64,000 bases of DNA, from contig NZ_JBFRCU010000006.1 in assembly GCF_052113205.1 (NCBI RefSeq), positions 62,001 through 126,000 on the forward strand, in the 5' to 3' direction. Position numbers and translations under genes: made by a program. The notes under the pieces are model-generated. The model saw only the letters and a list, made by a program, of their open reading frames with translations. It had not been told where the DNA came from and did not search any database. Of the stretch, positions 25,944 through 34,431 are shown piece after piece (position 1 is the stretch's first letter; every line of letters starts with the position of its first letter). Source of the stretch: Inquilinus sp052113205. GTDB lineage: Bacteria; Pseudomonadota; Alphaproteobacteria; DSM-16000; Inquilinaceae.

Positions 25944-26798
25944 ATGAACAAGACCGGATTTTGCGCGCGTCTGATCCTGGCCGCCGCATCGGCCGCCGCC
26001 CTGGCGGCCTTCGCGCAGCCGGCCACGGCCGACACGCTGGAGAATTTGAAGGAGCAGGGCTTCGCCCGCATCGCCATCGCCAACGAGCCGCCCTTTACCG
26101 CGGTGGCGGCGGACGGCAAGGTTTCCGGCGCCGGGCCGGACGTGGCGCGCGAGGTGTTCAAGCGCATGGGCGTGCCCGATGTCGTCGCCTCGATCTCGGA
26201 ATACGGCGCCATGATCCCTGGCCTGCAGGCCCGCCGCTTCGACGCGGTCACCGCCGGCCTGTTCATGAAGCCGGAGCGCTGCCGCGCCGTGGCCTATTCC
26301 CAGCCGATCCTGTGCGACGGCGAGGCCTTCGCGGTGGCGAAGGGCAACCCGAAGAACTTCCAGAGCTATGCCGACATCGCCGCCAATGCGGACGCCAAGA
26401 TCGGCGCGCCGGGCGGCGGCACCGAGGAGCGGCTGGCGCTCGAGGCCGGGGTGCCGCGCGACCGGGTGATCGTGGTGCCGGACGGTCAGAGCGGCATCAA
26501 GATGCTGCAGGACGGCCGCATCGACGTCTATTCGCTGCCGATCCTGTCGATCCAGGATCTGCTGAAGAAGGCGTCCGACCCGAATATCGAGATGATCGGG
26601 CCGGTGAAGAACGCGCCGGTCTATTGCGACGGCGCCGCCTTCCGCAAGCAGGACACGGCGCTGCGCGACGCCTTCGACAAGGAGCTGGCGGCGCTGAAGC
26701 AGTCCGGCGAGTTCGCCAAGATCGTCGAGCCCTATGGCTTCTCGGCCAAGGCCGCGCTCGAGACCAACCGCGACGCGATGTGCGGCGGCCCGAACTGA
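25944..26798 (+). CDS. ehuB: Ectoine/hydroxyectoine-binding protein
   Basis: Periplasmic binding protein of 284 residues with a cleavable signal peptide (about residues 1-28, ending AQPATA). The EhuB subfamily is recognisable from FARIAIANEPPFTAV, YGAMIPGLQARRFDAVTAGL, KPERCRAVAYSQPILCDGEA and PGGGTEERLALEAGVPRDRV. In Sinorhizobium EhuB binds ectoine and hydroxyectoine at nanomolar to micromolar levels. It lies 38 bp after ehuA; a type E repeat separates it from ehuC. Confidence 0.93.
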   Translation: MNKTGFCARLILAAASAAALAAFAQPATADTLENLKEQGFARIAIANEPPFTAVAADGKVSGAGPDVAREVFKRMGVPDVVASISEYGAMIPGLQARRFDAVTAGLFMKPERCRAVAYSQPILCDGEAFAVAKGNPKNFQSYADIAANADAKIGAPGGGTEERLALEAGVPRDRVIVVPDGQSGIKMLQDGRIDVYSLPILSIQDLLKKASDPNIEMIGPVKNAPVYCDGAAFRKQDTALRDAFDKELAALKQSGEFAKIVEPYGFSAKAALETNRDAMCGGPN

Positions 26799-26811
26799 CA
26801 GCCACCCTTGT

Positions 26812-26886
26812 CCGTCATTCCCGCGAAAGCGGGAATCTCTGTCCGCTCGTCCGGTCGCGAGATCCCCGCTTTCGCGGGGATGACGG
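26812..26886. repeat. Palindromic repeat, type E, between ehuB and ehuC
   Basis: The outer dyad CCGTCAT...ATGACGG encloses TTCCCGCGAAAGCGGGAA (26818-26835) and a second hairpin CCCCGCTTTCGCGGGG (26863-26878). Lying inside an ABC operon after the binding-protein gene, it may stabilise the upstream mRNA segment and so raise EhuB over the permeases. Confidence 0.82.
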
Positions 26887-26937
26887 TCAGAAATGGAATG
26901 ACATCCGCACGATGACCCCGCCACGACGAGCCGCCGC

Positions 26938-27597
26938 ATGAACCAGTGGGAAGGCTATCTCGGGCTGATCCTGCAGGGCGCCTGGGTGACGATCGAGCTG
27001 ACCGTGCTGGGCTGCGCCCTGGCGCTGGTGGTTGCCTTCCTGGCCGGGCTGGGGCGGCTGTCGTCCAGCTGGCTGCTGCGCACCATCGCCACGACCTATG
27101 TCGAGTTCTTCCGCGGCACCTCGATCTTCGTGCAGCTGTTCTGGATCTATTTCGTGCTGCCGCTGGCCGGGTTCGAGCTCAGCCCGCTGCTGGCCGGTGT
27201 GCTGGCCCTCGGCCTCAATGTCGGGGCCTATGGGGCGGAGGTGGTGCGCGGCGCCGTGCAGTCGATCGGGCGCGAGCAGCGCGAGGCCTGCGTCGCCCTG
27301 AACCTGACCCGGCGGCAGAGCCTGTGGCACGTCATCCTGCCCCAGGCCTTCGTGCTGATGCTGCCGACCTTCGGCAACAACGCCATCGAGCTGTTGAAGG
27401 CCACCGCCGTGGTGTCGCTGATCTCGCTGACCGACCTGACCTTCCAGGCGCAGATCGTGCGGGCCCAGACCGGCAGCACCGCCTTCCCCTTCCTCACCAT
27501 CCTGCTGATCTATTTCGCGCTGGCGCTGCTGATCTCGGCCGGGGTGCGGGCGCTGGAGCGCCGCCTGGCCCGCGGCCTCGACGGCGTGCGGAGCTGA
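26938..27597 (+). CDS. ehuC: Ectoine/hydroxyectoine ABC transporter permease
   Basis: A 219-residue permease of the polar amino acid HisMQ type with about five membrane spans. SWLLRTIATTYVEFFRGTS and the EAA loop around REQREACVALNLTRRQSLWH are diagnostic. The C-terminal span is followed by RALERRLARGLDGV. It starts 51 bp after the type E repeat and ends three bases before ehuD. EhuC and EhuD should form the heterodimeric channel. Confidence 0.92.
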   Translation: MNQWEGYLGLILQGAWVTIELTVLGCALALVVAFLAGLGRLSSSWLLRTIATTYVEFFRGTSIFVQLFWIYFVLPLAGFELSPLLAGVLALGLNVGAYGAEVVRGAVQSIGREQREACVALNLTRRQSLWHVILPQAFVLMLPTFGNNAIELLKATAVVSLISLTDLTFQAQIVRAQTGSTAFPFLTILLIYFALALLISAGVRALERRLARGLDGVRS

Positions 27598-27600
27598 GCC

Positions 27601-28257
27601 ATGGATTGGGACTGGGCCTTCGTCGTCGAGATCCTCCCGACCCTGATCCAGGGCGTGAAGATCACCATCCTGGCCACCATCCTCGGCTACGCCCTGGCGG
27701 TGGTGCTGGGCCTCGGCCTCGCTTTGCTGCGCCGGACCCGCCGGCGCTGGCTGGCCCGCACCGTGGGCTTCCTGATCGAGTTCATTCGCGGCACGCCGCT
27801 GCTGGTGCAGCTGTATTTCCTGTTCTACATCATGCCGGATCTCGGCCTGACGCTGTCGCCCCTGACCGCCGGGGTGATCGGCCTCGGCCTGCACTACGCC
27901 ACCTACACGGCGGAAGTGTACCGCGCCGGCATCGACAACACCCCGCGCGGCCAGTGGGAGGCGGCGAAGGCCTGCAACCTGACGGCGGGGCAGAGCTGGC
28001 GCCATGTGATCCTGCCGCAGGCGATTCCGCCGATGTTGCCGGCGCTGGCCAACTACTTCATCGCCATGTTCAAGGAGACGCCGCTGCTCTCCGCCATCAC
28101 GGTCCTGGAGTTGATGAACCAGGCCCGCAGCGTCGCCAATTTCAACTACCGCTACCTGGAGCCGATGACGCTGGTCGGCGCCTTCTTCCTCGTCATCAGC
28201 CTGATCGCCGTGGTCGGCCTCCGCTTCCTGGAGCGCCGCTTCCGGCCGCTGCGCTGA
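27601..28257 (+). CDS. ehuD: Ectoine/hydroxyectoine ABC transporter permease
   Basis: A 218-residue HisMQ-type permease. It contains VGFLIEFIRGTPLLVQLYFL, the EAA loop around RGQWEAAKACNLTAGQSWRH and KETPLLSAITVLELMNQAR, all typical of EhuD and related subunits. It follows ehuC at three bases and precedes eutA by 13 bp, so importer and catabolic genes are one transcription unit. Confidence 0.92.
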   Translation: MDWDWAFVVEILPTLIQGVKITILATILGYALAVVLGLGLALLRRTRRRWLARTVGFLIEFIRGTPLLVQLYFLFYIMPDLGLTLSPLTAGVIGLGLHYATYTAEVYRAGIDNTPRGQWEAAKACNLTAGQSWRHVILPQAIPPMLPALANYFIAMFKETPLLSAITVLELMNQARSVANFNYRYLEPMTLVGAFFLVISLIAVVGLRFLERRFRPLR

Positions 28258-28270
28258 GCCGGAGCCGACC

Positions 28271-29026
28271 ATGATTGAGATCGAACGGTCCACCCTGCCG
28301 CTTAGCTTCGACGACCGCCCCCTGCCGAAGCGGGTCGGCTTGGTCATCCTGGCGACCGACCACACCAGCGAGCCGGATTTCCACCGCATGGTCGCGAGTG
28401 ATCGGATCGGCGTCTACGTCGCCCGCATCGCCTATGCCAACCCGACCACCCCGGAGAACCTGCGCCGGATGCAGCCGCGCCTCAGCGAGGGCGCCGGGCT
28501 GATCCTGCCGGGGGAGGGGCTGGACCTGGTCTGCTATTCCTGCACCTCGGCCTCGGTGGTGATGGGCGACGACGCGGTCGAGGAGGCGATCCGCGAGGCC
28601 AAGCCGGGCGTCACCGTGGTGACCCCGCCGCTGGCCGCGCGCCGCGCCCTCGATGCGCTCGGCGCCCGCCGGATCGCGGTGCTGACGCCCTATACGGTCG
28701 AGACCAGCCGGCCGATGGCGGACTACTTCACCGGCCACGGCCACGACATCGCCCGCTTTACCTGCCTCGGCCTGGACGACGACCGCGAGATGGCGCGGAT
28801 CAGCCTGTCGTCGATCGTGGAAGCGGCCGAGGCGGCGATGGCGCCGGACGCCGAGGCGCTGTTCATCTCCTGCACCGCCTTGCGCGCCGCCGGGGTGGTG
28901 GCGGAGATCGAGCGCCGGATCGGCAAGCCGGTCGTGACCAGCAACCTCGCCACCGCCTGGATGGCGCTGCGCCTGTGCGGCGACGACCGCCCCCGGCCGG
29001 AGCTCGGCCGGCTGATGGCGCTGTGA
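28271..29026 (+). CDS. eutA: Hydroxyectoine utilisation protein EutA, Asp/Glu racemase-like
   Basis: A 251-residue member of the maleate isomerase/arylmalonate decarboxylase group of the Asp/Glu racemase superfamily. Two active-site cysteines sit in LVCYSCTSASVVMGDD (about residue 93) and LFISCTALRAAG (about residue 202). With EutB and EutC it is thought to convert hydroxyectoine into ectoine; the individual step of EutA is not settled. Placement after ehuD and before eutB, although parted from eutB by two repeats, supports the name. Confidence 0.88.
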   Translation: MIEIERSTLPLSFDDRPLPKRVGLVILATDHTSEPDFHRMVASDRIGVYVARIAYANPTTPENLRRMQPRLSEGAGLILPGEGLDLVCYSCTSASVVMGDDAVEEAIREAKPGVTVVTPPLAARRALDALGARRIAVLTPYTVETSRPMADYFTGHGHDIARFTCLGLDDDREMARISLSSIVEAAEAAMAPDAEALFISCTALRAAGVVAEIERRIGKPVVTSNLATAWMALRLCGDDRPRPELGRLMAL

Positions 29027-29058
29027 GGCCGCGATGATCGCCTATCCGCTTTTTTCAA

Positions 29059-29148
29059 TGTCATTGCCGGGCTTGACCCGGCAATCCAGGGGCCACCCAG
29101 AGCGGCATCGGCATTCCCTGGATGCCCGGGTCAAGCCCGGGCATGACA
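29059..29148. repeat. REP-like dispersed repeat, type A, between eutA and eutB
   Basis: TGTCAT...ATGACA arms with TTGCCGGGC/GCCCGGCAA and GCCCGGG-TCAA-GCCCGGGC hairpins, as at 10709. The linker between hairpins is longer (GGCCACCC...). It occupies the first part of the 357-bp eutA-eutB gap. Confidence 0.85.
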
Positions 29149-29191
29149 GGAAAGGGGAAGGGCGTAGCAAAGCTGCCGACGTCTCTCGTTC

Positions 29192-29346
29192 GAGTCCCCC
29201 CTCCCCTCGCGGGNGGGGGGTAGGGGGAGGGGGGTCCCTCCGCCAGAACCGGCCGTGTCCTATCGGAACTCCAAGGCCCATCGCATTCGCGCGCGGACGC
29301 GCGCAGACCCCTCTCCCTGCCCCCCTCCCGCAAGGGGAGGGGGGAC
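29192..29346. repeat. C/G-tract palindromic repeat, type D, between eutA and eutB
   Basis: The arms are CCCCCCTCCCCTCGCGGG (29196-29213, followed by an ambiguous base at 29214) and CTCCCGCAAGGGGAGGGG near 29326-29343. The inner sequence, including a GCGCGCGGACGCGCGC dyad, is unrelated to the cores at 45.9 and 50.4 kb. With the type A repeat it fills the eutA-eutB gap; no gene is seen there. Confidence 0.75.
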
Positions 29347-29383
29347 TAAAAAGGGAGTGCCGGCGCTTTAAAGGTCCAGGCCG

Positions 29384-30373
29384 ATGACCGCCGTCACCCT
29401 CGACACCATCCGCGCCGCCGCCGATCGCATCGCCGGTGAGGTGGTGCGGACGCCGCTGGTCCGTTCCGCCTCGCTGTCCGAGCGCGCCGGGGCGCCGGTG
29501 TTCCTCAAGCTGGAGACCCGGCAGACCACCGGCAGCTTCAAGCTGCGCGGCGCGACCAACGCCGTGCTGTCCCTGCCGCCCGAGGCGCGACAGGTCGGCA
29601 TCGCCGCGGCCTCGACCGGCAATCATGGCCGCGGCCTGGCCCATGCCGCCGCCCGCCAGGGCCTGCGCTGCGTCGTCTGCATGTCCGCTCTGGTGCCGGA
29701 GAACAAGGTCGCCGCGATCCGCGCGCTCGGCGCCGAGATCCGCATCGTCGGCCGGTCCCAAGACGACGCGCAGGAAGAGGTCGACCGGCTGGTGGCGGAG
29801 GAGGGCTTCACCGCCATCCCGCCCTTCGACCATGCCGACGTGATCTCCGGCCAGGGCACCATCGGCCTCGAGATCGTCGCCGACCTGCCCGATGTGGCGC
29901 AGGTGGTGGTGCCGCTGTCCGGCGGCGGCCTGTTCGGCGGCATCGCCGCCGCGGTCAAGGGGCTGCGGCCGCAGGCCCGCATGGTCGGCGTGTCGATGGC
30001 CCGCGGCCCGGCGATGCGCGACAGCCTCGCCGCCGGCCGGCCGGTCGCGGTCGAGGAACTGCCGACGCTGGCGGATTCGCTCGGCGGCGGCATCGGCCTC
30101 GATAACCGCCTCACCTTCGCTTTGGCCCGTGACCTGCTGGACGAGGCGGTGCTGCTGACCGAGGCCGAGATCGCCGCCGCGATCGACCACGCCTATGCGG
30201 CGGAGCAGGAGATCGTCGAGGGCGGCGGGGCGGTCGGCATCGGCGCGCTGCTGGCCGGCAAGCTCACCGTATCCGGCCCGACCGTACTCGTGGTCTCGGG
30301 CCGCAACATCGACATGGCGCTGCACCGGCGGATCGTCAGCGGCGCCTGGGAGGAGACATCGTGCCCCGCATGA
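29384..30373 (+). CDS. eutB: Hydroxyectoine utilisation dehydratase EutB (threonine dehydratase-like)
   Basis: A 329-residue fold-type II PLP enzyme. The PLP lysine is Lys53 in TTGSFKLRGATNAV. STGNHGRGLAHAAARQG binds the phosphate and VPLSGGGLFGGIAAAVKG is the glycine loop. Sequence alone reads as a threonine dehydratase, but in Eut clusters EutB is assigned to removal of the hydroxyl from hydroxyectoine. It overlaps eutC by 13 bp. Confidence 0.9.
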   Translation: MTAVTLDTIRAAADRIAGEVVRTPLVRSASLSERAGAPVFLKLETRQTTGSFKLRGATNAVLSLPPEARQVGIAAASTGNHGRGLAHAAARQGLRCVVCMSALVPENKVAAIRALGAEIRIVGRSQDDAQEEVDRLVAEEGFTAIPPFDHADVISGQGTIGLEIVADLPDVAQVVVPLSGGGLFGGIAAAVKGLRPQARMVGVSMARGPAMRDSLAAGRPVAVEELPTLADSLGGGIGLDNRLTFALARDLLDEAVLLTEAEIAAAIDHAYAAEQEIVEGGGAVGIGALLAGKLTVSGPTVLVVSGRNIDMALHRRIVSGAWEETSCPA

Positions 30374-31353
30374 CCATCGTGACGGAGGCGGAGCTACGCC
30401 GCGCCGTCCCGCTCGACCGCGACGCCGTCGCCTGCGTCGAGGACGCGTTCCTGGCGCTGGCCACCAAGGATGTGGTGATGCCGCCGATCCTGCGCCTCGA
30501 CATCCCCGAGCATCGCGGCGAGGTCGACGTCAAGACCGCCTATGTGCCGGGGCTGGACGGCTTCGCCATCAAGATCAGCCCCGGCTTCTTCGACAACCGG
30601 AAGCTGGGCCTGCCCAGCACCAACGGGCTGATGGTGCTGTTCAACGCCAGGACCGGGCTGGTCGACGCCGTGTTCCTGGACAATGGCTATCTGACCGATG
30701 TCCGCACCGCCGCGGCCGGGGCGGTGGCCGCGAAACATCTCTCGCGGCCGGACTCATGGGTGGCGGCGATCTTCGGCGCCGGGGTGCAGGCCCGGCTTCA
30801 GCTCAAGGCCCTGACCCTGGTGCGGCCGATCGTCGAGGCGCGGATCTGGGCCCGCGACCCGGACCGGGCGCAGGCGCTCGCGGCAAGACTGTCGGACGAG
30901 CTGGGCCTCGCCGTCCATGCCGAGGCGGCGCCTCGGGCCGCGATCGACGGCGCCGACATCATCGTCACCACCACCCCGGCGGCCGAGCCGATCCTGCGCG
31001 CCGAATGGCTGGCGCCCGGCCAGCACGTCACTGCCATGGGGTCGGACGCCGAGCACAAGAACGAGCTGGACCCGGCGATCCTCGCCAAGGCGGATCTCTA
31101 CGTCGCCGACAGCTTGGCCCAGACGCGCCGGCTGGGCGAGCTGCACCACGCCATCGCCGCGGGCACCGTCGCCGCCGACGCCGTCTTCCCCGAGCTCGGC
31201 GCGGTCATTGCGGGCAAAGCAGCGGGCCGGCCCTCCGCCGCCGCCATCACCGTCGCGGACCTGACCGGCACCGGCGTCCAGGACACCGCTATCGCCACCC
31301 TGGCCCGCGGCCGTGTCGCCGCCGCCGGGGTCGGCACCCCATTCGAAAGCTGA
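30361..31353 (+). CDS. eutC: Hydroxyectoine utilisation protein EutC (ornithine cyclodeaminase family)
   Basis: A 330-residue member of the ornithine cyclodeaminase/mu-crystallin family. The GTG start lies seven bases after GGAGG inside the eutB end; an ATG at 30370 is possible. The NAD-binding motif AAIFGAGVQARLQLKAL (about residue 136) and VTAMGSDAEHKNELDP are family hallmarks. Proposed to reduce the EutB product to ectoine. No sign of true ornithine metabolism nearby. Confidence 0.9.
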   Translation: MPRMTIVTEAELRRAVPLDRDAVACVEDAFLALATKDVVMPPILRLDIPEHRGEVDVKTAYVPGLDGFAIKISPGFFDNRKLGLPSTNGLMVLFNARTGLVDAVFLDNGYLTDVRTAAAGAVAAKHLSRPDSWVAAIFGAGVQARLQLKALTLVRPIVEARIWARDPDRAQALAARLSDELGLAVHAEAAPRAAIDGADIIVTTTPAAEPILRAEWLAPGQHVTAMGSDAEHKNELDPAILAKADLYVADSLAQTRRLGELHHAIAAGTVAADAVFPELGAVIAGKAAGRPSAAAITVADLTGTGVQDTAIATLARGRVAAAGVGTPFES

Positions 31354-31363
31354 GAGGCACAGC

Positions 31364-32542
31364 ATGTCCGTAGAGCTCAACTTCAGCCGCGAGGAATATG
31401 CCGCGCGGCTCGCCAAGACCCGTGCCGCCATGGCCCGCAAGGGCATCGACCTGCTGTGGATCAGCGACCCGTCGAACATGGCCTGGCTGACCGGCTATGA
31501 CGGCTGGTCCTTCTATGTCCACCAGGGCGTGCTGGTGCCGCCGGAGGGCGAGCCGATCTGGTACGGCCGTGGCCAGGACGCCAACGGCGCCAAGCGCACC
31601 GCCTATCTCGCCCATGACAACATCATCGGCTATCCCGACCATTACGTGCAGTCGACCGAGCGGCACCCGATGGACCGGCTGGCCGAGATCATCGACTCGC
31701 GCGGCTGGGGCCGGCTGTCGATCGGCGTCGAGATGGACAATTACTGGTTCTCCGCCGCCGCCTTCGCCTCGCTGCAGCGCCATTTGCCCAATGCCCGCTT
31801 CGCCGACGCCACCGCGCTGGTGAACTGGCAGCGCGCGGTGAAGAGCCCGCAGGAGCTGGACTACATGCGCAAGGCCGCCCGTATCGTCGAGGCGATGCAC
31901 AAGCGGATCGTCGAGAAGGTCGAGCCCGGCCTGCGCAAGAACGACCTGGTGGCCGAGATCTACGATGCCGGCATCCGCGGCGTCGAAGGCTTCGGCGGCG
32001 ACTACCCGGCGATCGTGCCGCTGCTGCCCTCGGGCGCCGACGCCTCGGCCCCGCACCTGACCTGGGACGACAAGCCGATGCGGTCGGGGGAGGGCACCTT
32101 CTTCGAGATCGCCGGCTGCTACAAGCGCTACCACTGCCCGCTGTCGCGCACCGTGTTCCTGGGCAAGCCGACCCAGGCCTTCCTCGATGCCGAGAAGGCG
32201 GTGCTGGAGGGGATGGAGGCGGGCCTGGGCGCGGCGCGGCCCGGCAACACCTGCGAGGACATCGCCAACGCCTTCTTCGCGGTGCTGAAGAAATACGGGA
32301 TCATCAAGGACAACCGCACCGGCTACCCGATCGGCCTCAGCTACCCGCCCGACTGGGGCGAGCGCACCATGAGCCTGCGCCCCGGCGACCGCACGGTGCT
32401 GGAGCCCGGCATGACCTTCCACTTCATGACCGGGCTGTGGCTGGAGGAGATGGGGCTGGAGATCACCGAGAGCATCGCCATCACCGACAGCGGCGTCGAG
32501 ATCCTGGCCGACGTGCCGCGCCAGCTCTTCGTGAAACCATGA
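31364..32542 (+). CDS. eutD: Ectoine hydrolase (EutD/DoeA), M24 family
   Basis: A 392-residue pita-bread enzyme that opens the ectoine ring to N-acetyl-diaminobutyrate. The N-terminal domain has DPSNMAWLTGYDGWSFYVHQ; the C-terminal domain keeps the pita-bread fold with GTFFEIAGCYKRYHCPLSRT, IGLSYPPDWGE and LEPGMTFHFMTGLW. Some canonical M24 metal ligands are replaced, as known for the DoeA branch. The ATG at 31364 is 10 bp after eutC. It overlaps eutE by four bases (ATGA). Confidence 0.92.
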   Translation: MSVELNFSREEYAARLAKTRAAMARKGIDLLWISDPSNMAWLTGYDGWSFYVHQGVLVPPEGEPIWYGRGQDANGAKRTAYLAHDNIIGYPDHYVQSTERHPMDRLAEIIDSRGWGRLSIGVEMDNYWFSAAAFASLQRHLPNARFADATALVNWQRAVKSPQELDYMRKAARIVEAMHKRIVEKVEPGLRKNDLVAEIYDAGIRGVEGFGGDYPAIVPLLPSGADASAPHLTWDDKPMRSGEGTFFEIAGCYKRYHCPLSRTVFLGKPTQAFLDAEKAVLEGMEAGLGAARPGNTCEDIANAFFAVLKKYGIIKDNRTGYPIGLSYPPDWGERTMSLRPGDRTVLEPGMTFHFMTGLWLEEMGLEITESIAITDSGVEILADVPRQLFVKP

Positions 32543-33540
32543 GCGACTTGCCGCCCTCGCCGATCGTCCCTTCCGTCGATTTCGACCGCGACGGGGTGCA
32601 GCACGGCACGCTGCGCCTGCCCTACAGCCGGGACGATTCCGCCTGGGGCTCGGTGATGATCCCGATTGCGGTGGTGAAGAACGGGGAGGGGCCGACCGCG
32701 CTCCTCACCGGCGCCAATCACGGCGACGAATATGAGGGGCCGATCGCCCTGTTCGACCTGGCGCGGACGCTGGACCCGGCGTCGGTCCGCGGCCGGGTGA
32801 TCATCGTCCCGGCGATGAACTATCCCGCCTTCCGCGCCGGCACCCGCACCTCGCCGATCGACAAGGGCAACCTGAACCGCAGCTTCCCGGGCCGGCCGGA
32901 CGGCACGCCGACGCAGAAGATCGCCGACTACTTCCAGCGCCACCTGCTGCCGCTGGCCGACATCGTGCTGGACTTCCACTCCGGCGGCCGGACTCTGGAC
33001 TTCGTGCCCTTCGCCGCCGCCCACATCCTGCCCGACAAGGACCAGGAGGCGCGCTGCTTCGCGGCGGTGGAGGCGTTCTCCGCCCCCTGGTCGATGCGGA
33101 TGCTGGAGATCGACGCGGTCGGCATGTACGACACCGCGGCCGAGGCGGCGGGCAAGGTCTTCGTCACCACCGAGCTCGGCGGCGGCGGCACCGCCACGGC
33201 GCGCACGGCGGGGATCGCCAAACGCGGCGTGCGCAACCTGCTGCGCCATGCCGGCATCCTGCAGGGCGAGGTCGAGCGCGTGCCCAGCCGCTGGCTCGAC
33301 ATGCCCTCCGCCGACTGCTTCCGCTTCGCCGAGCAGGACGGCATGACCGAGACCTGCGTCGACCTCGGCGACCCGGTGCGGAAGGGCGACATCATCGCCC
33401 GCATCCACCCGGTCGACCGCACCGGCCAGGCCCCGGCGGAATACCGGGCGGCACTGGACGGCATCCTGGCGGCCCGGCATTTCCCAGGGCTGGTGAAAGC
33501 GGGGGACTGCCTGGCGGTGATCGGCACGGTGGAGGGGTAG
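32539..33540 (+). CDS. eutE: N-alpha-acetyl-diaminobutyrate deacetylase (EutE/DoeB)
   Basis: A 333-residue zinc deacetylase of the succinylglutamate desuccinylase/aspartoacylase family. Zinc ligands are His61 and Glu64 in GANHGDEYEGP and the His of VLDFHSGGRTLDFVP; TELGGGGTAT is conserved in DoeB. It removes acetate to give L-2,4-diaminobutyrate, the substrate of DoeD. It is last gene of the operon and is followed at once by a type C repeat. Confidence 0.93.
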   Translation: MSDLPPSPIVPSVDFDRDGVQHGTLRLPYSRDDSAWGSVMIPIAVVKNGEGPTALLTGANHGDEYEGPIALFDLARTLDPASVRGRVIIVPAMNYPAFRAGTRTSPIDKGNLNRSFPGRPDGTPTQKIADYFQRHLLPLADIVLDFHSGGRTLDFVPFAAAHILPDKDQEARCFAAVEAFSAPWSMRMLEIDAVGMYDTAAEAAGKVFVTTELGGGGTATARTAGIAKRGVRNLLRHAGILQGEVERVPSRWLDMPSADCFRFAEQDGMTETCVDLGDPVRKGDIIARIHPVDRTGQAPAEYRAALDGILAARHFPGLVKAGDCLAVIGTVEG

Positions 33541-33672
33541 TCCCCCCTCACCCTCCCGTCGCCAACGCGACGGGCCCCTCCCTCTCCCCAAGGAGAGGGA
33601 AAAGCAAGCTCCGGCCCCTATACCTCTCCCCCCGGAGAGGTCGAAATCGCGCAGCGATTTCGGGTGAGGGGG
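33541..33672. repeat. Dispersed palindromic repeat, type C, after eutE
   Basis: Outer arms CCCCCCTCACCC (33542-33553) and GGGTGAGGGGG (33662-33672), with inner GAAATCGCGCAGCGATTTC (33643-33661) and CTCTCC...GGAGAG pairs. It is a rearranged relative of 8575-8704 and abuts the eutE stop, so it may serve as terminator. Confidence 0.75.
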
Positions 33673-33738
33673 ATGGCGCCGGCTTTGCCGGGTTGTGGGC
33701 GGATCCCATATGGTTGGCATCAATCATGGAGTCCAGCC

Positions 33739-34308
33739 GTGCAGCCCGACCTGTTCGGCCCGCCGCCGCTCGCCGGCCTGTCGACCGTCGAGGGCATCGT
33801 CACGCCGGAGGAGGAGCGGCATTTGACTTCGGCGATCGACGCGGCGGAGCTGTCGCCGTTCCGCTACCAGGGCTGGGAAGGCCGGCGCCTGACCGCCACC
33901 TTCGGCTGGCGCTACGATTTCGAGGACGGCAGCTTCCGGCCGGCGGAGCCGGTCCCGGACTGGCTGCTGCCGCTGCGCGAGAAGGCCGCCCGCTTCGCCG
34001 GGCTGGGCCCGGCCACCCTCGCCCAGGCGCTCTTGATCCGCTACGACCCCGGCGCCGGCATCGGCTGGCACCGCGACCGGCCGGTGTTCGAGCATGTCAT
34101 CGGCATATCGCTCGGCGCCGCCGCGACCCTGCGCTTCCGCCGCCGCCGGCCGGAGGGCGGCTTCGACCGCAGGTCCGTGCCGCTGGCGCCGCGCTCGGCC
34201 TACCACCTGTCCGGTGAGGCCCGGCACGGCTGGGAACACAGCATCCCGGAGATGGACGCGACCCGGTGGTCGGTGACGTTCCGCAGCCTGTCCGGCCGCA
34301 AGCCTTGA
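33739..34308 (+). CDS. AlkB-like 2-oxoglutarate/Fe(II) dioxygenase
   Basis: A 189-residue oxygenase of the AlkB family, which removes alkyl groups from nucleic acids or proteins by oxidation. The GTG at 33739 (MQPDLFG) has TGGAG eight bases upstream. The iron triad is His111 and Asp113 (GWHRDRPVFEH) plus His167 (GWEHSIP); Arg182 in WSVTFR binds 2-oxoglutarate. The N-terminus is short compared with E. coli AlkB. It is unrelated to ectoine or methionine neighbours and flanked by repeats on both sides. Confidence 0.88.
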   Translation: MQPDLFGPPPLAGLSTVEGIVTPEEERHLTSAIDAAELSPFRYQGWEGRRLTATFGWRYDFEDGSFRPAEPVPDWLLPLREKAARFAGLGPATLAQALLIRYDPGAGIGWHRDRPVFEHVIGISLGAAATLRFRRRRPEGGFDRRSVPLAPRSAYHLSGEARHGWEHSIPEMDATRWSVTFRSLSGRKP

Positions 34309-34310
34309 TC

Positions 34311-34408
34311 CGTCATTGCGAGGAGGCGAAGCCGACGAAGCAATCCAGGGGCCGATGCGAGCGGCCCTGGATTGCTTCCCCCGGCTCAAGGCCGGGGTCG
34401 CAATGACG
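34311..34408. repeat. Dispersed palindromic repeat, type B, between convergent genes
   Basis: CGTCATTGCG (34311-34320) and CGCAATGACG (34399-34408) are the outer arms. GAAGCAATCCAGGG and its counterpart CCCTGGATTGCTTC form an inner pair. It lies between the convergent alkB-like and mtnC genes. A relative is at 56661-56758. Confidence 0.82.
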
Positions 34409-34431
34409 ATGGATGGGTCGACCCGCCGGTA

